A stretch of 64,000 bases of DNA from Amycolatopsis sp. NBC_01480 (GCF_036227205.1 NZ_CP109442.1:2356001-2420000), one strand, 5' to 3'; numbered from the stretch's first letter, positions 1-8,818 are shown. Notes: generated from the sequence alone by a model not told the origin. A program made the numbers and translations.

Positions 1-1
1 T

Positions 2-478
2 GTGCTGCGCTATTGCCGCGGACGGCTCGGCAGCAGTTTCGGCGCCGAGGACTGCGCGCAGGAGACGTTGGTGGCGGTGCTGCTCGCGTTGCCGCGCTAC
101 CGCTACGAGACGGACAGCTTCCTGTCATTCGTCTTCGGCATCGCGGCGCACAAGGTCGCCGACACCTACCGGCGCCACAGCCGTGACCTGTCCGAGCCGG
201 TCGCCGACCCCGGCGAGACCCGCGCCGGGAGCTCGCTGGCCGCACCGGACGAATACGCGCGCACCGACGTGCGGCTCCAGATCGGGGAGCTGCTCAGCCA
301 TCTGCCGCCGCTGCACCGGGATCTGCTGACGCTGCGGGTGATCCTCGGCTTCACCGCCGAGGAGACCGCGGAGGCACTGGGCCTGCCGAGCGCCGTCGCC
401 GTGCGCGTCGCCCAGCACCGGTCGCTGTCCAAGCTGCGGCAGCTGATGAACGCCAAGGCGGCGAATCAGTCCGAGTGA
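2..478 (+). CDS. ECF sigma factor, 5'-truncated by the window edge
   Basis: Alternative RNA polymerase sigma factor. The visible 158 residues begin inside region 2 (RYCRGRLG, then DCAQETLVAVLLALPRY, which matches the core-binding and -10 recognition helices) and continue through a linker into region 4 (LPPLHRDLLTLRV then the helix-turn-helix FTAEETAEALGLPSAVAVRV). The segment FLSFVFGIAAHKVADTYRR resembles the SigD/ShbA-type ECF group. About 25-30 N-terminal residues are missing, so the codon at position 2 is only the first in-frame valine, not a proven start. No anti-sigma gene follows; a small opposite-strand ORF overlaps its 3' end. Family assignment is firm, subgroup is recall. Confidence 0.85.
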   Translation: MLRYCRGRLGSSFGAEDCAQETLVAVLLALPRYRYETDSFLSFVFGIAAHKVADTYRRHSRDLSEPVADPGETRAGSSLAAPDEYARTDVRLQIGELLSHLPPLHRDLLTLRVILGFTAEETAEALGLPSAVAVRVAQHRSLSKLRQLMNAKAANQSE

Positions 479-627
479 ACGGCTTTGGGCCCGGGCCCGC
501 CCGGGGCCGGTCGCGGCTCCCGCTTGGCCAGCAGGGCGCGCACGCCGGTCAGCTGACGCTTGACGGGCGTTGCCGGATCACGACGCCCGGTCCCGGCCGG
601 GAGCCCGAAATGAATGCGCACGCCCAT
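466..627 (-). CDS. Possible small protein, 53 aa
   Basis: Unrecognised short ORF in an otherwise empty gap. It starts MGVRIHFGLPAGTG and becomes Arg/Lys-rich (RRDPATPVKRQ). The reason to believe it is a strong ribosome site: GGAGG lies 6 nt before the ATG at 627. It ends inside the last codons of the sigma factor gene on the other strand (13-nt overlap). The rest of the gap, 628-793, shows nothing beyond room for its promoter. Composition is too biased for a function call; it may be spurious. Confidence 0.4.
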   Translation of the reverse strand: MGVRIHFGLPAGTGRRDPATPVKRQLTGVRALLAKREPRPAPGGPGPKAVHSD

Positions 628-793
628 GGCGCGCCTCCTGCACCTGCGATCGGACGATGACGCCGCCGGGGTCAGGGACGGGAGACTTCGAACGATAGCC
701 GCGCGCGGGCCCCCGGGAGGCCCTCGATCGGGGTGTGGTGGTGAAGACCAGCCCACCGGGCGAACCCGTTCCGCCGGATGGACAACCCGGCCC

Positions 794-1525
794 TCAGCGT
801 CCGGCCGGTGGCTCGAACAGCTCGTGCACCGTCGCCGACCGCGCGACGACCTCGCCGGACACCTCGCTCAGCTTCCGGTTGTGGCTGCGCGCGTAGCGGC
901 GCAGCACGGCGAACGCCTGGTCCATCTCCAGCGAGAGCCGCTCGGCGACGAACCCCTTGGCCTGCTCGATGATCACCCGGCTGGACAGCGCCGTCTGCAG
1001 CTGCTCGACCAGAACTTCGTGATGCCGGATCGTGCGTGCCTGCAACAGCCCGATCGTCGCGACGTCGACCATCGCGCGGGCGGCCCGCAGGTCCTCGGCG
1101 CCCAGTTCGCCGGGCACCGCGGAGAACAGGTTCAGCACCCCGATCACCTCGGTCCGCAAGCGCATCGGCAGCGCGTGCATGGCGCGGAAGCCGTGGTCCG
1201 TGGCGGCCGCGGCGAAACTCGGCCACTCGTCCGCCGGTTCCGCGAGATCGGCTTTCGTCACCTCCCGGCCGAGCCGGTAGGCGTCCAGGCACGGCCCCTC
1301 GTCCCCCTGCAGCTGGAACAGCTCCAGCAGCCGGACCTCCTCGTCCGAGCTGGCCACCAGCTGCAGCTCCCCCGCCGGGTTCGCCAGCAGCAGCCCGGCC
1401 GCGTCGACACTCAGCAATTCGACGCAGCGGCCGGACAACAGGTGCAGGAACTCGATGACGTCGAAGTCGTCGATCAACGTGTCGGCCAGTTCGACGAACG
1501 TCTCCACGAGCCGCCCTTCGGTCAA
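794..1525 (-). CDS. GAF and ANTAR domain transcription antitermination regulator
   Basis: Cytoplasmic regulator of 243 aa. Residues about 15-150 form a GAF sensor domain (VELADTLIDDFDVIEFLHLL opening, LRTEVIGVLNLF core); residues about 170-230 form an ANTAR RNA-binding domain with the typical LQTALSSRVIIEQAKGFVAER and the conserved Ala/Ala/aromatic pattern ending in the three-helix bundle (AFAVLRRYARSHNRKLSEV). ANTAR proteins bind paired hairpins in nascent mRNA and prevent termination. The reading frame is open upstream to 1774, but GGGAGG at 1539-1534 sits 8 nt before TTG 1525, and the resulting N-terminus (TEGRLVETFVELAD) has the normal family length, so TTG is preferred. Lies downstream of cutC on the same strand. 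Confidence 0.9.
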   Translation of the reverse strand: MTEGRLVETFVELADTLIDDFDVIEFLHLLSGRCVELLSVDAAGLLLANPAGELQLVASSDEEVRLLELFQLQGDEGPCLDAYRLGREVTKADLAEPADEWPSFAAAATDHGFRAMHALPMRLRTEVIGVLNLFSAVPGELGAEDLRAARAMVDVATIGLLQARTIRHHEVLVEQLQTALSSRVIIEQAKGFVAERLSLEMDQAFAVLRRYARSHNRKLSEVSGEVVARSATVHELFEPPAGR

Positions 1526-1637
1526 GCCGGCCACCTCCCATGACTTGTTCGCCTGCAGTGACAGGTTCAGCTGGGACAGGTGTCCTCCGGTCAGGAGACC
1601 TCGCCGATGACTGTAGAGCAATCGGGCCGTTATCAGG

Positions 1638-2315
1638 TCACGCTTTGACCAGGTCAGCCCATTGGCGCACCGCGCCGACGTCCACAGTGGACTGCCAGCC
1701 GCCGGGACGGACCGCGCTGCCCACGTGGAACCCGCGCACGCCGCCCGCGCGCAGCAAGTGGACCTGCTGCGCACGCAGGCCGCCGCCGACCAGCAGCGCC
1801 GGGCCGTCTTCGCGGCGCGCGAGCTGCTGCAGCACGGACAGGCCGCTGCCCACCCCGGCCGGGTGGCCCGCCGCCAGCACGGTGTCGCAGCCCAGCTCGG
1901 CCAGCACGCCGAACGCCGCGATCGGGTCGCGCGAACGGTCGATCGCGCGGTGGAAGGTCCAGGCCAGGCCGTCCAGCTCCTTCAGCAGCGAGCGGCAGGC
2001 GTCGGCGTCGACCTCGTGCTCCTCGGTCAGGAAGCCGAACACGAACTCGCGCGCGCCGGCGTCGACCAGCTTCGCGGCGTCCGCCCGCAGCGCGTCGAGG
2101 TCTCCGGCGGCGAAGGAATTGGTGCCCCGCAGCATGACCCGCACGGGCAGGTCGGTGGCCGCGAGGACTTCGCGCACCGTCGCCACCGAGGGGGTGAGCC
2201 CGTCACTCGCCATGTCGGCGACCAGTTCGAGACGGTCCGCCCCGCCCTCCTGCGCGCGCTGCGCGTCCTCGGCGCCCAGCGCGATCACTTCCAGCAGGGC
2301 GGTCTTCGAGCTCAT
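1638..2315 (-). CDS. cutC: CutC family copper homeostasis protein
   Basis: TIM-barrel protein of the CutC family, 225 aa, slightly shorter than the roughly 240-250 aa usual length. Family signatures are LLEVIALGAEDAQRAQEGGADRLEL at the N-terminus (split here as LLEVIALG and GADRLELV), GLTPS, PVRVMLRG, FGFLTEE, TFHRAIDR and a terminal VGSAVR. The biochemical role is unsettled even in well-studied bacteria; copper tolerance is the historical assignment. It begins 11 nt after the stop of the large sensor kinase, so the two may be co-transcribed, although no functional link is obvious. Confidence 0.9.
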   Translation of the reverse strand: MSSKTALLEVIALGAEDAQRAQEGGADRLELVADMASDGLTPSVATVREVLAATDLPVRVMLRGTNSFAAGDLDALRADAAKLVDAGAREFVFGFLTEEHEVDADACRSLLKELDGLAWTFHRAIDRSRDPIAAFGVLAELGCDTVLAAGHPAGVGSGLSVLQQLARREDGPALLVGGGLRAQQVHLLRAGGVRGFHVGSAVRPGGWQSTVDVGAVRQWADLVKA

Positions 2316-2326
2316 GCCTCATCCGT

Positions 2327-5257
2327 TCAATCAGGGTGCGGGGTGTCGTCCCCCCGCGCGTGGCGACCGCGGCGGAACCCGCCTTGAAGGCTCGTCATCC
2401 GCTCGCGCACCGCTTCGGGGGAAAGCGAGAGTATCGGCCGCTGCTCCGGCACCAGCCCGGGGCCGTCCTCCACGTCGGAAACCCGCAGGAAGGGCCAGGT
2501 ATCCTCCGCGCCGTCCTCCTGCTCCAGTTCCTCGGAGGTCGGCCACTGCGGGTCCGGCGCCGGCGCGCCGTCCGGCTCCTCCGTCGGGTACTCCGGCTCC
2601 TCGGCCGGGTACGCGGGGTACTCGGCTTCCTGGTACTCCGCTGCGGGGTACTGGGCGTCGGGATATTGCGCTTCGGGGTAATCGGCTTCGGCGTATTGCG
2701 GCTCGGGATATTCGGACCGGGGGTATTCGGGCTCGGGGTATTCCGGCTCGGCGATGCGGTGGTCCGGCTCCGGGTCCGGCTCGGCGACCGGGAAGGCCAG
2801 CTGCTCCGGCACCGCCATGGCGTGCCGCGGCGGCTCGGCCTCGGCGCGGGGCGTGTCGTGGCCCGGGGTGACCGGGAGCGGCTCCGGGGGCGCGGGCGGC
2901 GGGGCGTCCGGGGACGACGACACGGCGTCGAACCAGCGCGAAAGCACGTCGCGGTAAGCCGGCATCCGCTCGGTGGGCGCGTCGAATTCCAGGTGCGAGC
3001 GCTGTTCCGCGGCCGGCGGCCACGGCTGGCTGCTCTCCACCACCGGCGCGCGCCGGGGCGGCCCCGGCTCCAGCACCGGCGTCAGCAACACGTCCTCCCC
3101 CGATTCCGAGTCCGGCTCCGGCACCGGCTCGGCCACGGGGGTCAGTGGCGCGAGCGGGGCCAGCAGTTCCGGCGCGGGCTCCGGTTCCGGCGACGGCTCG
3201 GGTTCCACCGGCGCAGGCGGGACCGGGGCCGGGGCGGGCGCCGGGACTTCGGCGATCAGCGCGGCCGGCACCAGCACCGTCGCGCGCAGGCCGGTGCCCT
3301 CGGCGGGATGCAGGCGGACGTCGATGTCGTGGCGCACGGCCAGCGTCGCCACCACGTACAGGCCCATCCGGCGGGAGACCTCGACGTCGACGTCCGGCGG
3401 GTTGGCCAGCCGCGCGTTCGTGCGGTCGATCTCGGCCTGCGGCATGCCGGCGCCGCGGTCGGTGATGTCGATCCGCCAGGCCCCGTCCGCCGTCCGGGCG
3501 CTTTCGACGGTGACGGTGGTGCGCTCGTCGGAGTAGCGCGTCGCGTTCTCGAGCAGCTCCGAAACCACGTGCACGAGGTCGTTGACGGCCTCGCCGCGCA
3601 CCGCGAGCGCCGGGCCGGGGCCCAGCTCGATCCGCTGGTAGTGCTCGACCTCGCTGAGCGCGGCGCCGATGATCTCGTCGGCGACCACCGCGCCGGTGTC
3701 CTCGCGCTCCAGGTCGGTGCCCGAGAGCACCAGCAGGTTCTCGCTGTTGCGCCGCATCCGCGTGGCCAGGTGGTCGAGTTCGAACAGGCCCGCGAGCGTG
3801 TCCGGATCCTGCTCGTCGGCCTCCATCCGGTCGAGCACCGACAGTTGCCGCTCGACGAGATCCTGGCTCCGCTGCGAGAGGTTGACGAACATCGCGTTGA
3901 CGTTTTCGCGCAGCAGCGCCTGCTCGGCGGCGAGCCGCACCGCCTCGCCGTGCACCTGGTCGAAGGCCCGCGCGACCTGGCCGACCTCCTCGCGCGTGAA
4001 CACCGGCACGGGCGCGACGGCCGCGCGGTGCCGCATCTTCTCCGGCGCCGGGTCCGGGTCGGTGAGCAGCCGCTGCACGGCCTCGGGCAGCCGGTGGTCG
4101 GCGACCTCCAGCGCGGTCCGCCGCAGCACGCGCAGCGGCCGCAGCAGCGAGCGGGCGATGATCACCGACAGCACGCCGGCCACCAGCAGCACGGCCAGCA
4201 CGATGCCGCCGTCCCAGATCGTCGACGTGCGGGCGCGAGCGGCCATCGCGTCGGTCTGCTGCTGCAGCTGGAACAGCAGCGCCTCCTGCACCTGGTGCGT
4301 GAGGTTGACCGTGTAGGTGGCCGCGGTGTCCCACTGGTCCGGGTCGAGCCCGGCGAGCGACTGGCCGTTCTCGGTGCGGGTCAGCGCCGACTCGACCAGG
4401 TCGTTGCCGATGTCGACGACCAGGCCGATCACCGTGTCGTCGTACATCCGCTGCTGGTCGGGGGTGGCGAAGGTGCGGTAGTCGTTGCGCGCGGCGGCCA
4501 GCTCGGCTTCCGCGCCCAGCAATGCGCGCGTGCGGTCGCGGTTCAGGCTGCCTTCGGCGAGCGCCTCGGCCATGATCGCGCGCTTGACCGACATCTGGTC
4601 TTTGATCCGCGCCAGTGCGTTGCCGGCCAGGCGCAGCCGCGCGAGCTGCGGGTCCGAGACATCGGCGGCGGCGGTGTCGCTGATGTCGAGCAGGCCGGAG
4701 ATCAGCTCGCTGTACGACCGCAGCACGGCGTCGGCCGGGTAGGCGGAGTGCTCGGCGGAGAACCGCAGGCCGCCGAGCACTCGGAGCCGGTCGTCGCTCT
4801 GCTGCAGGCTGCTGGCGGCGGAGGCGGCGAGCCGCGGCTTGCTGTCGGCCAGCGTCCGCTCGAAGGCGCCGATGGCCTGGTCCACGCGGGTGCGCTGGCC
4901 GGCCAGGTCGGCCGGGTTGCCCTGCCGGTTGCCGGCCACGAACCGGACCGTGACGTCGCGCTCGCGCTGAAGCTGGTGCAGCACCTCGGCCACGGCGCTG
5001 TCCACCCGGCCGCGCGCGGCGAACTCGGCGAGCTGCTGGGCGTCACGCAGATCGCTGCTGACACGGAGGCCGACCAGGCCGACCACGGCCAGCGCCGGGA
5101 TCAGCAGGACGACGAAGAGTTTGGTGCGCAGCCGCCAGTTGCGTAGCCGCCAGCGACCCCCGACGTGCTGCTGGGCGACGGAATCCGTCGCGTCCTTCTG
5201 CCGGGCAGCGGAATCCGTCGCGTCGCCCTTGCGGGGACGCTTGTCGCGACGGGTCAC
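2327..5257 (-). CDS. Nitrate/nitrite-sensor (NIT) domain histidine kinase with long Pro/Glu tail
   Basis: Membrane sensor kinase of about 976 aa. Order: basic cytoplasmic N-terminus, transmembrane helix (about 46-67, LFVVLLIPALAVVGLVG), extracellular NIT sensor region to about 345 (LQRERDVTVRFVAGNRQG, repeated R...N..L helices), second helix (about 348-368), HAMP-like linker, a dimerisation region with LVERQLSVLDRME, and a HATPase domain (N box ELLENATRYS near 565, G box TDRGAGMP, MGLYVVATLA). A classical HisKA H-box is not evident, as in other actinobacterial NIT kinases. Residues about 670-976 are low-complexity Pro/Glu/Ala and include a 5-residue Tyr-Pro-Glu repeat at about 834-889. GTG 5257 is preferred over the ATG further up because AAAGGAAG precedes it. 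Divergent from a solute-binding lipoprotein; the roadblock/DUF742/GTPase partners often seen with such kinases are absent. Confidence 0.88.
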   Translation of the reverse strand: MTRRDKRPRKGDATDSAARQKDATDSVAQQHVGGRWRLRNWRLRTKLFVVLLIPALAVVGLVGLRVSSDLRDAQQLAEFAARGRVDSAVAEVLHQLQRERDVTVRFVAGNRQGNPADLAGQRTRVDQAIGAFERTLADSKPRLAASAASSLQQSDDRLRVLGGLRFSAEHSAYPADAVLRSYSELISGLLDISDTAAADVSDPQLARLRLAGNALARIKDQMSVKRAIMAEALAEGSLNRDRTRALLGAEAELAAARNDYRTFATPDQQRMYDDTVIGLVVDIGNDLVESALTRTENGQSLAGLDPDQWDTAATYTVNLTHQVQEALLFQLQQQTDAMAARARTSTIWDGGIVLAVLLVAGVLSVIIARSLLRPLRVLRRTALEVADHRLPEAVQRLLTDPDPAPEKMRHRAAVAPVPVFTREEVGQVARAFDQVHGEAVRLAAEQALLRENVNAMFVNLSQRSQDLVERQLSVLDRMEADEQDPDTLAGLFELDHLATRMRRNSENLLVLSGTDLEREDTGAVVADEIIGAALSEVEHYQRIELGPGPALAVRGEAVNDLVHVVSELLENATRYSDERTTVTVESARTADGAWRIDITDRGAGMPQAEIDRTNARLANPPDVDVEVSRRMGLYVVATLAVRHDIDVRLHPAEGTGLRATVLVPAALIAEVPAPAPAPVPPAPVEPEPSPEPEPAPELLAPLAPLTPVAEPVPEPDSESGEDVLLTPVLEPGPPRRAPVVESSQPWPPAAEQRSHLEFDAPTERMPAYRDVLSRWFDAVSSSPDAPPPAPPEPLPVTPGHDTPRAEAEPPRHAMAVPEQLAFPVAEPDPEPDHRIAEPEYPEPEYPRSEYPEPQYAEADYPEAQYPDAQYPAAEYQEAEYPAYPAEEPEYPTEEPDGAPAPDPQWPTSEELEQEDGAEDTWPFLRVSDVEDGPGLVPEQRPILSLSPEAVRERMTSLQGGFRRGRHARGDDTPHPD

Positions 5258-5317
5258 CTGGGCTTCCTTTTCACCGCGGGACCTCACCCACGGACGGCAT
5301 CGGGTTTTGCAGCTCGA

Positions 5318-5335
5318 ACCTACTGAAGAGTAGGT
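5318..5335. promoter_or_regulatory. Perfect palindrome between kinase and binding-protein genes
   Basis: ACCTACT and AGTAGGT flank a 4-nt GAAG centre, 60 bp before the kinase start and 118 bp before the lipoprotein start. Position between two divergent promoters fits an operator; the regulator is unknown. It could also be a small RNA hairpin. Confidence 0.4.
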
Positions 5336-5452
5336 CACCTCGGGCAGATCGGGAAGCCATTCTGGCGGGGCCACGGCCCTGTCCGCGATGGTATGGGCAG
5401 CGGACCATAAGCTCCAGCATGATGAGCAGATTCTCTCGGTAGGTGAGAGCGG

Positions 5453-6418
5453 ATGAACGTACGCGGACTGGCGTTGCCACTGGTGGCGGTCTTGCTGGCC
5501 ACCAGCGGCTGCTCCCTGTTCTCTTCCGGTGACTCAGCGCCGCCGCCGGCGCTGGAGCGGACCACCCTGCGCGTCGGCGTCGCGAACCCGATCGACACGG
5601 CGCCGCTGCGGATCGCCGTGGCCGCCGGGAAGTTCCGCGAAGCCGGGCTGAACGTAGACCTGGTGGAGCTGGGCGCGAACGACGGGCTGGCCAAATTGAC
5701 CTCCGGTCAACTGGACGTGACCTTCGGCAGCGACGTGTCGCTGTTCCGCGCCGCGAGCTCCGGCACCACCCTCCAGCTCCAGGGCGAGGCCTACACGTCC
5801 GGCGACAACACCATCGCGCTGGTCACCCTCCCCGGCTCCGGCTACACCGAGGCCACGGCCAAGAAATCGCCGAAGATCGCGGTGGACACCCCGGACGACA
5901 TCGGCGCGCTGACCGCGGGCTCGGTGCTCTCGACCGCCGGCGTCGACCGGGCCAAGATCCGTTACGTGGCACGGCCGTTCGACCAGATGCCGCAGGCGCT
6001 GCAGTCCGGCGACGCCGACGCGGCGCTGATGGTCGAGCCGTACATCACCCGCGCGGAGAAGGAGCTGGGCGCGCAGATCCTCGCCGACGGCTCCAGCGGC
6101 GCCACCCTGGACTTCCCGGCCTCGGGTTACGCCGCCACCGGCGCGTTCGCCCAGGCCGCCCCGCACTCGCTCGCCGCCTTCCGCCGGGTGCTCATGCAGG
6201 CCCAGCTGACCGCGGGCGACTCGGCGATCGTGCGCGACGCGCTGCCGACGTTCTCCGACATCGACGCGACCACGGCGGCGCTGATCTCGCTCGGCACCTA
6301 CCCGACGACGCTGTCGGCGACCCGGCTGCAGCGGGTCGCCGACCTGATGCACACCGCGGGACAGCTGGCGAACCGGCTGGACGTGCAGGCGATGCTGCCG
6401 GAGGAAGACCAGCCGTAG
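5453..6418 (+). CDS. NMT1/SsuA-like ABC transporter substrate-binding lipoprotein (orphan)
   Basis: Exported lipoprotein of 321 aa. The signal peptide ends in a lipobox (LLATSGC, Cys near residue 20). The mature part has the class II periplasmic-binding fold of the nitrate/sulfonate/thiamine-precursor group: LRVGVANPIDTAPLRIAVAAG, FREAGLNVDLVELG, LTSGQLDVTFGSD, and the second lobe with LQSGDADAALMVEP. No permease or ATPase gene is next to it. It is divergent from the NIT-domain kinase, so a role as an extracellular ligand receptor for that kinase is a reasonable inference alongside ordinary import. Ligand unknown. Confidence 0.88.
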   Translation: MNVRGLALPLVAVLLATSGCSLFSSGDSAPPPALERTTLRVGVANPIDTAPLRIAVAAGKFREAGLNVDLVELGANDGLAKLTSGQLDVTFGSDVSLFRAASSGTTLQLQGEAYTSGDNTIALVTLPGSGYTEATAKKSPKIAVDTPDDIGALTAGSVLSTAGVDRAKIRYVARPFDQMPQALQSGDADAALMVEPYITRAEKELGAQILADGSSGATLDFPASGYAATGAFAQAAPHSLAAFRRVLMQAQLTAGDSAIVRDALPTFSDIDATTAALISLGTYPTTLSATRLQRVADLMHTAGQLANRLDVQAMLPEEDQP

Positions 6419-6440
6419 CTAGTTGTTCTCCCGGGCCGGG

Positions 6441-7070
6441 CTAGATGTTCTCGCCGGCCGGGACCAGGCAGACGGTCCGCGCCGGCGGCCCCGAGTACGC
6501 CAGCGCAGTGGCCGCGGCGTCGCACTGGCTGTCGTCGCCGTCGTGCACGCTGACGCGGGCCTCCGCGGCCGGATCGGTGCAGGTGACCTTGCGCACGGAC
6601 GTCTCGTCGTCGACGTTGCGCAGGCAGTCGCCCGAGGAGACGTTGAGGGCCAGGCAGAGCGTCTCGTCCGGGGTGGAGCCGGAGCTGCGGGACGAGCCGC
6701 TGAAGACCTGGAACCGCACGTAGTCGCTGCCGTGACAGGTCGAGGAGCCGTGCACGACGTTGTCCACCCGGTAGGTCGCGCGCTGATCCGAGCAGCCGAC
6801 CCCGTGGTACGACTGGGTGCCGAGGCTCTCCTGGCTCAGGTAGAGGCAGCTGCCGGCCAACGGCGGGCCGGCCGAGCGGGCGATCGCGGCCACGCCGAAC
6901 GCGCCCAGCGAGCCGAGCCCCAGCGCGACCACGACGGCGCCGCCGAGCAGCGCCTTCGTCCTTGCGCTGAGCGGCCCCGGCCGGCCCGGCTGCGGTGGCG
7001 GCGGCGGCGCGTAGCCCGGGGGCTGGAACGGATTCGCTGCCGACGGGACGCCGAACGGTGGTGTGCTCAA
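6441..7070 (-). CDS. LppU/SCO3897-like membrane-anchored protein
   Basis: About 209 aa: a Pro-rich cytoplasmic segment (PPPPPQPGRPG), one transmembrane helix near residues 38-60 (ALLGGAVVVALGLGSLG), and an extracytoplasmic domain with Cys-containing motifs (GSCLYLS, VGCSDQRATYRV, CLALNVSSGDCLRN, KVTCTDPAAEARV) typical of the LppU family of exported actinobacterial proteins. Six to eight cysteines suggest disulfides. TTG 7070 is chosen because GGGAGG precedes it by 6 nt; an in-frame ATG at 7100 lacks a ribosome site. Convergent with the lipoprotein gene. Function unknown. Confidence 0.7.
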   Translation of the reverse strand: MSTPPFGVPSAANPFQPPGYAPPPPPQPGRPGPLSARTKALLGGAVVVALGLGSLGAFGVAAIARSAGPPLAGSCLYLSQESLGTQSYHGVGCSDQRATYRVDNVVHGSSTCHGSDYVRFQVFSGSSRSSGSTPDETLCLALNVSSGDCLRNVDDETSVRKVTCTDPAAEARVSVHDGDDSQCDAAATALAYSGPPARTVCLVPAGENI

Positions 7071-7159
7071 GGGGCCCCTCCCAATGGTCCTGCCGATCAT
7101 CTTGGCACCCGCGGGCCCGCGGCGGGAGGACGGCCGCCGCGGGAACGTATAAAGGACAG

Positions 7160-8806
7160 GTGACTGATGGCCCCCTGATCGTCCAGTCCGACAAGACCGT
7201 GCTGCTCGAGGTCGACCACGCGCAGGCCGACGACGCGCGGATCGCGATCGCGCCGTTCGCCGAGCTGGAGCGCGCCCCCGAACACGTCCACACCTACCGG
7301 ATCACGCCTTTGGCGCTGTGGAACGCGCGAGCCGCCGGGCACGACGCGGAGCAGGTCGTCGACGCGCTGACCACCTACTCCCGCTTCCCGGTGCCGCAGC
7401 CGCTGCTGATCGACGTCGTCGACGTGATGGGCCGGTTCGGCCGGCTGCAGATCGCCAACCACCCGGCGCACGGGCTGGTGATGTCCACCACCGACCGCGC
7501 GGTGCTGGAGGAGGTCTCGCGGCACAAGAAGATCAGCCCGATGCTGGGCGCGCGCGTCGACCCGGACACCGTGGTCGTGCACCCGTCCGAACGCGGGCGG
7601 CTCAAGCAGGCGCTGCTGAAGGTCGGCTGGCCGGCCGAGGACCTCGCGGGCTACGTCGACGGCGAGGCACACCCGATCGACCTCGACGAGAAGGACTGGG
7701 AGCTGCGCGACTACCAGCGGCGCGCGGCCGAGGCGTTCTGGGCGGGCGGCTCCGGCGTCGTCGTGCTGCCGTGCGGCGCGGGCAAGACGCTGGTCGGCGC
7801 GGCCGCGATGGCGCAGGCCAAGGCGACCACGCTGATCCTGGTGACCAACACCGTCGCGGGACGGCAGTGGAAGCGCGAGCTGGTGGCGCGCACTTCGCTG
7901 ACCGAGGAGGAGATCGGCGAGTACTCCGGGGAGAAGAAGGAGATCCGGCCGGTCACCATCGCGACCTACCAGGTGGTCACGCGCAAGACCAAGGGCGAGT
8001 ACCGCCACCTGGAGCTGTTCGACTCCCGCGACTGGGGCCTGGTCGTCTACGACGAGGTCCACCTGCTGCCCGCCCCGGTCTTCCGGATGACGGCGGACCT
8101 CCAGTCGCGCCGCCGCCTCGGGCTGACGGCCACGCTGGTGCGTGAGGACGGCCGTGAGGGTGACGTGTTCTCCCTGATCGGCCCGAAGCGTTACGACGTG
8201 CCGTGGCGCGACATCGAGGCGCAGGGCTGGATCGCGCCCGCGGAGTGCACCGAAGTGCGGGTGACCCTCACCGACGCCGAGCGCCTCGCGTACGCCACGG
8301 CGGAGGCGGAGGAACGCTACAAGCTCGCCGCCACGGCCATGACCAAGACCCCGGTGATCCGGTCCATTGTGGAGCGTCATGCCGGGGAGCCGACCCTGGT
8401 CATCGGCGCGTACCTCGACCAGCTGGAGATGCTGGGCGACGAGCTGGACGCCCCGGTGATCCAGGGCTCGACGCGGAACAAGGAGCGCGAGGAGCTGTTC
8501 GACCGCTTCCGCCGCGGCGAGCTGCGGACGCTGGTGGTGTCCAAGGTGGCGAACTTCTCGATCGACCTGCCGGAGGCCTCGGTGGCGATCCAGATCTCCG
8601 GCACGTTCGGCTCGCGCCAGGAGGAGGCCCAGCGGCTCGGCCGGCTGCTGCGCCCCAAGGCGGACGGCCGTCAGGCGCACTTCTACTCGATCGTCTCGCG
8701 GGACACCGTCGACACCGAGTACGCCGCCCACCGCCAGCGTTTCCTGGCCGAACAGGGTTACGCCTACCACATCGTGGACGCCGAGGACCTGCGGCGACCG
8801 CTGTAG
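7160..8806 (+). CDS. XPB-type DNA repair helicase
   Basis: Superfamily 2 DNA helicase of 548 aa, bacterial homologue of eukaryotic XPB/RAD25. An N-terminal XPB-specific region (residues 1-170, including the FPVPQPLLIDVVDVMGRFGR segment) precedes the motor. Visible motifs: Walker A LPCGAGKTLVG near 206-213, DEVH box near 297-300, GLTATLVRED (motif III), VSKVANFSIDLPEA (motif V) and EAQRLGRLLRP (motif VI) near 490. It unwinds DNA 3' to 5' using ATP and is presumed to act in repair. Start GTG 7160 gives the typical TDGPLIVQSDKT N-terminus; the open frame before it overlaps the divergent LppU-like gene. Confidence 0.95.
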   Translation: MTDGPLIVQSDKTVLLEVDHAQADDARIAIAPFAELERAPEHVHTYRITPLALWNARAAGHDAEQVVDALTTYSRFPVPQPLLIDVVDVMGRFGRLQIANHPAHGLVMSTTDRAVLEEVSRHKKISPMLGARVDPDTVVVHPSERGRLKQALLKVGWPAEDLAGYVDGEAHPIDLDEKDWELRDYQRRAAEAFWAGGSGVVVLPCGAGKTLVGAAAMAQAKATTLILVTNTVAGRQWKRELVARTSLTEEEIGEYSGEKKEIRPVTIATYQVVTRKTKGEYRHLELFDSRDWGLVVYDEVHLLPAPVFRMTADLQSRRRLGLTATLVREDGREGDVFSLIGPKRYDVPWRDIEAQGWIAPAECTEVRVTLTDAERLAYATAEAEERYKLAATAMTKTPVIRSIVERHAGEPTLVIGAYLDQLEMLGDELDAPVIQGSTRNKEREELFDRFRRGELRTLVVSKVANFSIDLPEASVAIQISGTFGSRQEEAQRLGRLLRPKADGRQAHFYSIVSRDTVDTEYAAHRQRFLAEQGYAYHIVDAEDLRRPL

Positions 8807-8818
8807 TTTTTCGTTGGG

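Noticed and set aside
2336..5146. A 936-codon open frame on the plus strand opposite the sensor kinase
   Set aside because: Arg/His/Gly-rich translation with no domains; it is the antisense shadow of a high-GC gene.
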